A stretch of 36,265 bases of DNA from positions 1 through 36,265 of the forward strand of contig JAFGDY010000259.1 of the NCBI GenBank assembly GCA_016931895.1, read 5' to 3'. This DNA comes from Anaerolineae bacterium (GTDB taxonomy: Bacteria > Chloroflexota > Anaerolineae > 4572-78 > J111). The position numbers and the translations under genes were made by a program. Below are positions 16,039-23,722 of this stretch, piece after piece. Position 1 is the first letter of the stretch; each line of letters opens with the position of its first letter. The notes beneath the pieces were generated by a model, which saw only the letters and a program-made list of their open reading frames with translations, did not search any database and was not told where the DNA came from.

Positions 16039-17934
16039 ATGGAAAGCTCTACAAATTTACACATTCTAACCCCCCTGAGTCATCAAACTATAAACGCGCT
16101 GGTAAAGACGGGGATGGCGGTTGATGGCGATATAATTACTGACTTTTGTAATTTTCCCTTTATGGTTTATAAGGTTGGGGCAGAGCAAACTTATCTGGAT
16201 ATCACCGCCGATTTATTGGTGGTGCCTGATTATTGGGCAGTAGCGCGGGAGTGGTTGTTTCAATTCACGGCGCAAACTCATTTACAAGACATATTGGCGA
16301 TTGATGGTTATAGCATCTGGTGGACCTTAATCTATGCTAAAGCGGAACCCAGTTTATCGGATTTTAGCAATTCTTTTGCCTGGATTGATTTTTTATCAGC
16401 CGTGTACAGGCAGTTTCAACCCAAAATGATAACTATTTATGGCTCGCATGAGGTTATCATTCAAATAGCCCGCCAGCTTTTTACCGGAGCCGCTCTTCAA
16501 ATTAAACCTAAAATGGTAAAGCATGCAGGCCGGACTATTTTTCCCTCTTCCCATCTGATTTTGCTAGTTGTTCGGGTAGGGCTGAGTATTGTCTGTATGA
16601 TTTACAATCTGCTCAGGCATCCCGACATTTGTTTCTTTTCATCTGCAAATTCAATCCGAAACAAGGCAATTGGTCAGAAGCAGGAACTGCGGGATGTGTA
16701 TATGGGAGAAATTGCTCAATTATTGCAGACTCGAGGGAAACGGATAACATTTGTTGAGCGATATGCGGTAAATGCTTTGTGGCGCGGGCTGTGGTTCCGG
16801 CGCTTGTTTTTTTCCAGCGACCTGCTACTGGCTTTGAGCCATCCTCGTCTCAATTGGCTGGTTGGTCATTATTATATTGTTCGTAAGTGGCAGAAAGTGT
16901 GGGCAGAGGGTCAATCATCTTTGGCTGCTTATATGCGCTACCAGGAATATGATATCTCCTCATCGCTTCTGCCGTTGGTACGGGAGGCGTTTTTTAAGGC
17001 GGCTCATCTGGAGAGTGGCGTTAAATTGTGGTATTGGCTGCTGAAGTGCTGGCGTCCCAAACTACTGTTTATAGATTGCGCTTATTGCACGCTGGTAACG
17101 CCGGTAAATATAGCCGCCAAGTTATTACGTATCCCAACAGTTGAACAGCAACACGGCATCATTGGTCAAAATCATATCTCATATCGTATTCCGCCCCATC
17201 TAAGAAATAAGTCGCAACTTCCGCTGTGTGACTTTTTGGTGGCCTGGGGAGATTATGCCAAACGTGTGGTAGTGGAGTCGGCAGTTTATACTGCCGATAA
17301 CGTTGTGGTCTGTGGATTTCCCCGGCTGGATTCGTTGTTAAAATCGTTTACGCCTCGGGGGGATATATTGACCCGGTTGAATATTCCCGCAACCGCGCCG
17401 GTTATACTTTATGCCTCCAATCCGACTGTTCAGGGCCTCTATCCTGAAATTTTGGATAGCATTCAAAAAACGTTTACTTCTCCAGTTTATTGGATTATTA
17501 AGTTACATCCGGCTGAAAAAACGCGTCTACTATGGCAACATGCCATTAAACAGCGTCATCTTAAGCAAGTGATAGTCATAGAAGAAGAAGTGGATTTTTA
17601 TACGCTATTGGCTGCCGCCGATTTACATATTAGTTTCTGTTCTACCACGATGGTTGAGGCAAGCGTGTTTGGTAAGCCCAATCTCGGCCTTGATTTGCCC
17701 ACTACGCTTGATCCAATTGGATATACCAAAGCAGGCGCTTATTTACCCGTTGCGCCGCATCAAGTAGGACAGATGGTTAATACATTGCTGCAAGATAAAG
17801 CCCAAATGGAACTTCTTTTGCAAAAACAAGAGGCGTTTGCCAAAGATTGGTGCCGGCATGAAGGGAAGGCGGTTGAATGTACCGTGGATTTTATCGAAGC
17901 CCAATTGGACAAGGCGCAAAATTTAGAAGCATGA
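16039..17934 (+). CDS. Large GT-B-like transferase with HP motif (possible nonulosonic acid transferase)
   Basis: 631 residues. The first ~350 residues are unfamiliar, with a short hydrophobic helix at about 180-200 (HLILLVVRVGLSIVCMIYN). The second part looks like the two Rossmann halves of a GT-B enzyme: VEQQHGIIGQNH near 370, VVCGFPRLDSL, VILYASNPTVQGLY, then IIKLHPAEK with His490-Pro491 and STTMVEASVFGKPNLGLD with Ser535-Thr536. HP plus a downstream Ser/Thr pair is the CMP-binding arrangement known from bacterial sialyl- and Kdo-transferases and from CDP-glycerol transferases. Given the CMP-pseudaminic acid genes upstream, transfer of that sugar is attractive but unproven. It starts four bases after the flippase stop. 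Confidence 0.55.
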   Translation: MESSTNLHILTPLSHQTINALVKTGMAVDGDIITDFCNFPFMVYKVGAEQTYLDITADLLVVPDYWAVAREWLFQFTAQTHLQDILAIDGYSIWWTLIYAKAEPSLSDFSNSFAWIDFLSAVYRQFQPKMITIYGSHEVIIQIARQLFTGAALQIKPKMVKHAGRTIFPSSHLILLVVRVGLSIVCMIYNLLRHPDICFFSSANSIRNKAIGQKQELRDVYMGEIAQLLQTRGKRITFVERYAVNALWRGLWFRRLFFSSDLLLALSHPRLNWLVGHYYIVRKWQKVWAEGQSSLAAYMRYQEYDISSSLLPLVREAFFKAAHLESGVKLWYWLLKCWRPKLLFIDCAYCTLVTPVNIAAKLLRIPTVEQQHGIIGQNHISYRIPPHLRNKSQLPLCDFLVAWGDYAKRVVVESAVYTADNVVVCGFPRLDSLLKSFTPRGDILTRLNIPATAPVILYASNPTVQGLYPEILDSIQKTFTSPVYWIIKLHPAEKTRLLWQHAIKQRHLKQVIVIEEEVDFYTLLAAADLHISFCSTTMVEASVFGKPNLGLDLPTTLDPIGYTKAGAYLPVAPHQVGQMVNTLLQDKAQMELLLQKQEAFAKDWCRHEGKAVECTVDFIEAQLDKAQNLEA

Positions 17935-17968
17935 GTTTATAATCTGTTTAACGGAGTTTTGCTGCGTT

Positions 17969-19891
17969 ATGATTTGTGATTTGTCTACATCAAGTTGGGG
18001 ACGCCGTCTGCTGGTTATGGCTGTTTTTATATTCCTTTTGCTGGCAATGTGGACCCTATCATCTTACCTGTGGGACCAATATCGTGTTGTCAGAGACGTG
18101 CAAAACTTTTATTGGATGGCCCGCGCTCAGGACCCAACCTTGTTTGCCACAGACTATCTCTACATTTCAAACGAAGTCATGTTCCAGATTGATGTATGGG
18201 GCTTTCACCTCTTGCTCTATCCCCTTAGCCTGGGTTATGGTTTATTTTTCTACCTGGCCAGCGCGTTCATTGATTACGTTTGGTTAACCAAGTTATCTAT
18301 TCTGGTACTGGCGCCAATCTGCCTTATTTACTTATTCAAGCTGGGCCGGTGGCTAGAGAACAATTTAACCGGGTTCAGCTTGGGCCTTCTTTTTATTTTT
18401 TTTATCCTTGCTTCTCCCCAATCCATCTCAATTTTTACCGGCTTGCAAAGAGCCTTTGCCCTTCCCTTGTTAATTGTTTTTCTGTATTACTTGACCCGCC
18501 AACAATATCTTGGCGCCGCTTTGCTGCTTTTGATGGGCGCGCTCATCTATTTGCCTTGCTTCCCGCTGATGGTTATAACTTATGGCTTATCATTGGTTAA
18601 AATTGAACATCCCTTTAAATTATCGTTTATCAATCGTTCCGGGTTAGTGCCCTTTATAGTGGTTCTCTTGCTGGCAGCGGCAATTGTGGCTTTAGCTTTG
18701 GCGGTTCCACTTGGCTGGTTATCTCCCTCCACTGCGGCGGTCTCCACCTCTGAGATTCAGGCACAACCTTCTCTTTCTCAGAATCCGTTACATCAATCCG
18801 GCGGCTCTGTGCCTTTGTTCATTGGGTTCCCTTTTTTGGGCCGGGCCGGCATTTTTGATACCGGAGCCGACGTGACCAATTTTCTGGTGTTGTTGATATT
18901 ATCCTTTTTGATTTACAAAGTGGTTGGCCGCTCATCGCTACGGCGAGCGCCCGGTACGGTGTGGCATCTGTTGGCAGCCGGGATTATTATGTACCTGCTT
19001 TCTTTGTTTTTTGTGTTTGCTTTATCGTCTAATGCCTTGTATTGGCCCTCGCGTTATACCCGTAGCGCGCTTTTTGTGACGCCCCTTTTTTTCGTCGGCC
19101 TGAACTGGGTGGATTTTATCCGTTACCTTCCTGACTGGTTGGCAAAAAATGTCCGGTTAATTATTTTTTTTATTTTCACCCTGGGTTTAGCGTTGGGCAT
19201 TGTCTTTTTTCTTTCGCCCAACCAGGCCATGCTTATCCCCACGTTTTGGCTGATGGGGTTAATGGTCATCGGTATCCTAGTTCCCTTGCTGGCCAGTGTT
19301 TTATTTTGGCTAGTTTTCTCGTGGCAGGCGTCGCCAAAGACTCCATTTTCCCAACATCTGCTTAAGTGGGGAAGCGCGATTGTATTAGCTGGCGCTGTGG
19401 TTTATCTGGCAACAATCTATACCAAAACTCTGGGTCTTAAAACTCACAACCCTTCGCCGGACGAGCGTAATCTTTATGCATACATTGCTTCTTTGCCAAA
19501 AGATACGGTTTTGGCCGGCGACCCCGACATAATGGAGGGCATCCCTCTTTTTTCCAAACGCAGTGTATTGTTTCGCAGCCTATTCCCCGACCCCAATGCC
19601 CCTTTTATTCAATATTTTGACGCCCAATACGCCGCCACCCCTCAACCCATGCTGGAATTTTGCCAACAATACGATGTCGGTTATCTGGTGTTAAATATGC
19701 AAGATTTTGTTCCCGATTATCTGGCTAAAGAACAATTTTTTTACCAACCCTGGAACGATGAAATTGTAAAATTGGTCACTCATCGTTCCACCTTTATTAT
19801 GCCTCAAGTGCCGGCGGTTTTTGCCAGCGGCCCCTACCGGGTCATCAAATGTGATGCGGACACCTTACTGGCTGGCGCTTCATCAAAGTGA
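17969..19891 (+). CDS. Polytopic membrane protein, GT-C-like, family not recognised
   Basis: 640 residues. A first transmembrane helix near residues 12-32 is followed by an extracytoplasmic loop with RDVQNFYWMARAQDPTLFATDY, comparable to the Asp-bearing first loop of GT-C glycosyltransferases. Roughly a dozen further hydrophobic segments run to about residue 500, after which a soluble C-terminal domain (PSPDERNLYAYIASLPKDTV onward) ends the protein. That domain resembles the tails of lipid-linked-sugar transferases and YfhO-like proteins. I do not recognise a named family; a role in adding a sugar outside the membrane is inference from architecture and from five similar neighbours. GGAG lies about a dozen bases before the ATG. 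The stop is three bases before the next start. Confidence 0.7.
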   Translation: MICDLSTSSWGRRLLVMAVFIFLLLAMWTLSSYLWDQYRVVRDVQNFYWMARAQDPTLFATDYLYISNEVMFQIDVWGFHLLLYPLSLGYGLFFYLASAFIDYVWLTKLSILVLAPICLIYLFKLGRWLENNLTGFSLGLLFIFFILASPQSISIFTGLQRAFALPLLIVFLYYLTRQQYLGAALLLLMGALIYLPCFPLMVITYGLSLVKIEHPFKLSFINRSGLVPFIVVLLLAAAIVALALAVPLGWLSPSTAAVSTSEIQAQPSLSQNPLHQSGGSVPLFIGFPFLGRAGIFDTGADVTNFLVLLILSFLIYKVVGRSSLRRAPGTVWHLLAAGIIMYLLSLFFVFALSSNALYWPSRYTRSALFVTPLFFVGLNWVDFIRYLPDWLAKNVRLIIFFIFTLGLALGIVFFLSPNQAMLIPTFWLMGLMVIGILVPLLASVLFWLVFSWQASPKTPFSQHLLKWGSAIVLAGAVVYLATIYTKTLGLKTHNPSPDERNLYAYIASLPKDTVLAGDPDIMEGIPLFSKRSVLFRSLFPDPNAPFIQYFDAQYAATPQPMLEFCQQYDVGYLVLNMQDFVPDYLAKEQFFYQPWNDEIVKLVTHRSTFIMPQVPAVFASGPYRVIKCDADTLLAGASSK

Positions 19892-19894
19892 GTT

Positions 19895-21400
19895 ATGGTT
19901 TCCAAAATTCAACGGCAACGGTCAATCTCCCCGGCGCTGATTGGCCTGCTGTTAACACTTATTGCCTACAATATCTTTTTTATAGCCTACAACCTGCAAA
20001 AACACGCCACCTTTCAAACGGCCGGTTTTGACCTGGGCATTTGGGGGCAAAAGGTATGGAACATGGCGCATGGCCGCCCCTTTCTCATCACCGCCTATCA
20101 TGAAATTGGCAGCGTTAGCCTGGGCGACCACGTAGACCCCATTGGTTTGCTCTTCGCCCCGCTTTACGCTCTGTTTCCTGCGCCGCAAACCTTAATTATT
20201 ATTCAGGTTATCATCGTTTCGACGGGCGCTATACCCGTTTATTGGCTCGCTCAAACCAAATTACATAGCCACATAGCCGGCCTGGTTTTTGCCGTTATCT
20301 ATTTGCTGTTCCCGGCCCTGCAGGGAGCCATTACTTTCGACGTCCACGGCATCACCCTGGCCGCCCCCTTATTGGCCTGGGCGCTGTGGGCCTTGTTTAA
20401 ACGCCATTATCGTTTTTTTATGGTTATGGCCGTTTTGGCGATGGCCTGCCAGGAAGACGTGCCGCTTCTGATTTTTATGATGGGTTTGTACCTGGCCGCT
20501 ATCCAACGAAATTGGCGTATCGGGGGGCTAACCGTTGTTCTCAGCCTGTTCTGGTTTGTCATGGCCAATTTTATCATTATTCCCGCTTTTAGTTTGGCAG
20601 GCAATAACCTTCATTTCTATCGTTACCAGGCTTTAGGCGATAACCTGGGAGAGATCATGACCACAATGTTGACCCGACCTGATATAGTTATCCAACAGAT
20701 TTTTTCCGGCGACAAACAATTTTACTGGCTTCGCCTGACCATGCCCACCACTTTTATCGCCTTACTCGACCCCCTGACTTTGCTAATGGCTTTGCCCGCC
20801 CTGTTGATCAATACGCTCTCCACCTACCCTCCCACCTACCAACTTGACCGTTTTCATTCGTCAGCGCCTATAGTTCCTTTTGTGGTTGTGGCCGGCATCA
20901 ATGGCCTGTCCCGTCTCATTAAATTCGCTACCCCCAAATTCAAACACATTAAACCGGCTTTTTTGCAAAATTCACTGTTAATGTTAATGCTGCTGGTCAC
21001 GCTCATTTATCAAGCCCAATTTGGCCACACGCCGTTGGGCCGTTATTTTGATTGGCCCGTGGTTACCGGGCATCACCAAAAAGCTGAACAAATGCTCCGC
21101 CTTATTCCATCCCAAGCCGCCGTGGCTGCCCAAAATAACCTGGTGCCGCGCTTGAGTCAGCGCCAATGGATTTTTATCCTGCCCAAAGTGTCGCACCAGG
21201 GTAAGCCAGCCGATTACCTTGCCCTGGATATGCAGAGCAGTCTCACGCCCTATCGGTATGTTGAAGAATATTGCGCCCAACTGGCCAAATTTGTGGATAA
21301 TCCTGATTATGGCCTGATTTTTAGCGATGACGGTCTGCTCCTTTTTAAACGGAACGTGTCTGATATAGTCACATTTAAAGCACAGCCGCCTTGCCCATGA
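19895..21400 (+). CDS. DUF2079 domain-containing polytopic membrane protein
   Basis: 501 residues, with the DUF2079 N-terminal signature FQTAGFDLGIWGQKVWNMAHGRPF (positions about 38-61, key residues Asp47 and the Trp pair) followed by GDHVDPIGLLFAPLYALFP in the first outside loop. Six or more hydrophobic segments follow. A C-terminal soluble part begins near YFDWPVVTGHHQKAEQMLRL and contains the recurrent PRLSQRQWIFILPK stretch. DUF2079 proteins are distant GT-C-like integral membrane proteins of unknown substrate, frequent in Chloroflexota, Actinomycetota and cyanobacteria. The stop codon overlaps the next ATG (ATGA), so the two are translationally coupled. Confidence 0.88.
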   Translation: MVSKIQRQRSISPALIGLLLTLIAYNIFFIAYNLQKHATFQTAGFDLGIWGQKVWNMAHGRPFLITAYHEIGSVSLGDHVDPIGLLFAPLYALFPAPQTLIIIQVIIVSTGAIPVYWLAQTKLHSHIAGLVFAVIYLLFPALQGAITFDVHGITLAAPLLAWALWALFKRHYRFFMVMAVLAMACQEDVPLLIFMMGLYLAAIQRNWRIGGLTVVLSLFWFVMANFIIIPAFSLAGNNLHFYRYQALGDNLGEIMTTMLTRPDIVIQQIFSGDKQFYWLRLTMPTTFIALLDPLTLLMALPALLINTLSTYPPTYQLDRFHSSAPIVPFVVVAGINGLSRLIKFATPKFKHIKPAFLQNSLLMLMLLVTLIYQAQFGHTPLGRYFDWPVVTGHHQKAEQMLRLIPSQAAVAAQNNLVPRLSQRQWIFILPKVSHQGKPADYLALDMQSSLTPYRYVEEYCAQLAKFVDNPDYGLIFSDDGLLLFKRNVSDIVTFKAQPPCP

Positions 21401-22521
21401 AGCCATCAAGAATAAACCCCAAACCCGGCAACCAATTTTGGAAACACTTTGGCCCCACCCTGTTGGTATTGGGCGTAACCGTTGCTTTTACCCTGCTTGT
21501 TCTGGCAACTAACCAATGGAACCCGCTGGCCTTTGTCCGCCTGGGCACGCGCTACAGCCAGGGCGACCCCCACGGCACGATTGGCTACGATGGCCAATTT
21601 GTTTACCACATTGCCCTCAACCCCTTAAACGCCGCTCCCTATCTCGACCTCCCGGCCTATCGTTACCAGCGTATTCTTTATCCGCTTACGGTTGGATTAG
21701 TGAGCCTTAGCCAACCTGCGCTTATTCCCTGGGTATTAATCGGCCTCAACATTCTGGCCCTGGCCGCCGGCACGTACATCATAGGGCTTCTCCTGGCCCG
21801 GCAGAGGTTGAGCCGGTGGTACGCCGTTACCGTGGGGCTTTTTGCCGGGCAATTGGTCAGCCTGCGCCTGGCCCTCAACGAACCTTTTTCCTTAACTTTA
21901 GCCATCGCCGCCCTCTACGCCTTTGAAACAGAACGGCCTCGTTGGGGCGCATGCTTTTTGGCGTTGAGTGTGCTTAGTAAAGAAACAGCCCTGGCTTTTG
22001 TGGGCGGTTACTTGTTTTATTTTTTACTCAAAAAACAATGGCGATTGCTAACCGAAACCGGCCTGATCAGCCTGGGGCCATTTGTCTTGCTGCAAATCGT
22101 CCTCTGGTTTGCTTTTGGTCAAATCGGTTTGCGCTCCGGGGGACACGGGGCCACCGCCTTCAGCTTTATCCCCTTTGGGGGTCTGCTTGCTTTTGGCTTA
22201 AACGAACCCGAAACTTTAATCATAGTCCTGTTAATGTTGGGGCCGTTGGTTATTATCCCCACGGCGGCGCTCATTGTTGTTCTGGTTCGTTATTTCTGGC
22301 GAAAGCAATTCACTCCGGTTGCAATTATTCTGGTTTTACATGTTATAATGATCATCACTTTGCCCTTTTCAACCTACGCCGACCTGCCCGGCGTCTTGCG
22401 TTTGTCCAGCGGCCTGGTAGTGGCTACGGTTGCTTTTGCGGCGGTCGCTCGATCCCGTAAGATACTCAACTATTCGGCCCTGTGGAACGCTTCGTTGGTG
22501 TATCTTAGATTTTTTGGCTAA
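21397..22521 (+). CDS. AZOBR_p60025-like cell-surface glycopolymer membrane protein
   Basis: 374 residues from ATG 21397, which overlaps the preceding TGA; a TTG at 21391 is less likely. After the first transmembrane helix the loop GTRYSQGDPHGTIGYDGQFVYHIA (about residues 51-74, with GYDGQFVY as the core) leads to RYQRILYPL and then seven or eight hydrophobic segments containing SLRLALNEPFSLTLAI and LSVLSKETALAF. This pattern matches a family I recall named after Azospirillum AZOBR_p60025, linked to cell-surface glycopolymer formation. Enzymatic activity is not known; a GT-C-like transferase is inference. Five bases separate it from the next gene. Confidence 0.78.
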   Translation: MKPSRINPKPGNQFWKHFGPTLLVLGVTVAFTLLVLATNQWNPLAFVRLGTRYSQGDPHGTIGYDGQFVYHIALNPLNAAPYLDLPAYRYQRILYPLTVGLVSLSQPALIPWVLIGLNILALAAGTYIIGLLLARQRLSRWYAVTVGLFAGQLVSLRLALNEPFSLTLAIAALYAFETERPRWGACFLALSVLSKETALAFVGGYLFYFLLKKQWRLLTETGLISLGPFVLLQIVLWFAFGQIGLRSGGHGATAFSFIPFGGLLAFGLNEPETLIIVLLMLGPLVIIPTAALIVVLVRYFWRKQFTPVAIILVLHVIMIITLPFSTYADLPGVLRLSSGLVVATVAFAAVARSRKILNYSALWNASLVYLRFFG

Positions 22522-22526
22522 GAAAA

Positions 22527-23522
22527 ATGTTCTCTTTTGGCAGTAAACGCCTCAATCAATTTCTATTAATTCTACTCCTTTTTCTCAACGCCCGCGTTTT
22601 GATGTTGTTAGTTTTGCCTGCCGACAACCTGACCCTCTACGGCGATTACCCCTACTATTTTGACCTGGGGCGACTTTTTGGCGAGTTGGGCTATTGGCCG
22701 TTCATTCACTACTGGTCCGAATACCCGCCGCTCTTTCCCTCTTTTAACCTGGCAATTTATGAATTGAGTGGCGGCATTTTTAAAAATTACGTGGTCTGGC
22801 TTGGCCTGTTCTTGCTGCTATTTGAAGCGGGGATATTGGTCTTGCTCTATCTGCTGTCAAACAACGGCCGGGATGCCGACGCCGGGCCAGTCGGTTGGGT
22901 TTATGCCCTGCTGTATGTTCCTCTCTTTATCTGGCTAAGGCATTACGACCCTCTGGCCGTCTTCTTTTTTCTGCTGGCCCTGTTTACCTTGCTGCGTGGT
23001 CGCTCTTGGTGGCTGACCGGGTTGATCATTGGCGTCGGAACAATGATAAAATTTTTCCCTGTTTTGCTGCTGATACCCATCTGGTGGCTGCGTGGTTGGC
23101 AAACCGCCTTAAAAAGCGGCTTGGTGATTTTGCTGGTCATCATTATTATTTTTGGCCCGCTTTTGCTCCTGAGTCCAGATTATACCCTGGCCTCTTTGCT
23201 GGCCCAGTCTAGCAAATCATCCTGGCAAACGGTGTGGGCCTTGCTCGATGGCAATGTAGATAATACCGGCAGTTTCGGCCCCCTTGAAGATCATTTTGAC
23301 CTGGCTAAAGCAACAGAAACTCTCTACCATCCTTCACGCCTGTCCCCCTGGCTGACCCTGCTCTCTTTTGGGTTACTGGGGATATTCATTCTGACGCGCC
23401 CGCTGGTCAGAAACAAAAAAAATAGTTTAATCATCACCTCGCTGGTTTTGCTGATATTTTTCTGTGGGCCAAAGGCTGGAGTCCCCAGTGGCAGCTTTAT
23501 CTTTTGCCCCTGCTCCTGTTAA
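22527..23522 (+). CDS. GT87-like (DUF2029) membrane glycosyltransferase, truncated by frameshift
   Basis: 331 residues in this frame. The N-terminus has LYGDYPYYFDLGRLFGELGYWPF and SEYPPLFPSFNLAIYEL, the first-loop pattern of GT87/PIG-M-like polyprenyl-phosphate-mannose transferases; LRHYDPLAVFFFLLALF, MIKFFPVLLLIPIWWL and several other hydrophobic segments follow. The frame holds to about base 23457, then reads the unlikely CGPKAGVPSGSFIFCPCSC tail to a stop. One base out of frame, the sequence continues as a normal membrane protein to 23722 (see next entry). The intact gene would be about 398 residues. Either the strain carries a real frameshift or the five-T run at 23457-23461 was miscounted during sequencing. 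Confidence 0.75.
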   Translation: MFSFGSKRLNQFLLILLLFLNARVLMLLVLPADNLTLYGDYPYYFDLGRLFGELGYWPFIHYWSEYPPLFPSFNLAIYELSGGIFKNYVVWLGLFLLLFEAGILVLLYLLSNNGRDADAGPVGWVYALLYVPLFIWLRHYDPLAVFFFLLALFTLLRGRSWWLTGLIIGVGTMIKFFPVLLLIPIWWLRGWQTALKSGLVILLVIIIIFGPLLLLSPDYTLASLLAQSSKSSWQTVWALLDGNVDNTGSFGPLEDHFDLAKATETLYHPSRLSPWLTLLSFGLLGIFILTRPLVRNKKNSLIITSLVLLIFFCGPKAGVPSGSFIFCPCSC

Positions 23523-23722
23523 GCCTGCCGTTGGGACGGGCCGTGGTATTTATGTTGGCCCTGAGTTGGATTAACCTGCTGGAGTGGCCCATTATTCTCT
23601 CGCGGGGCCTGGTTGACCTTTTGCCGTTGACCATCATGGCCCGGACGCTGGTGCTTATCTTATTAGCTTGGGAGTTGTATCGGCACATGGACAAACCGGT
23701 TGTCCCTAAAACAGTTATCTGA
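23462..23722 (+). pseudogene. Out-of-frame C-terminal part of the preceding GT87-like gene
   Basis: Reading in the -1 frame from CTG 23462 gives LWAKGWSPQWQLYLLPLLL and then two hydrophobic helices, ending KPVVPKTVI. The WAKGWSPQWQ stretch is characteristic of the late loop in GT87-like proteins and joins naturally onto the preceding SLVLLIF helix if one T were added to the run at 23457-23461. In this frame the first stop upstream is at 23423, so the shift must occur after it. The TGA at 23720-23722 overlaps the ATG of the next gene as TGATG, the same coupling seen elsewhere here, showing that this frame is the one evolution preserved. A TTG-started 72-residue protein from 23504 is a less likely reading. 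Confidence 0.75.

Noticed and set aside
17938-17943. TATAAT between the HP-motif transferase and the membrane protein block
   Set aside because: No -35 box at a workable distance: the best, TTGGAC at 17905, is 27 bases away. It was not listed as a promoter.
23504-23722. Separate 72-residue membrane protein gene starting at TTG
   Set aside because: Its upstream in-frame residues (WAKGWSPQWQLYLL) continue the preceding GT87-like protein, so it is better explained as the frameshifted C-terminus.
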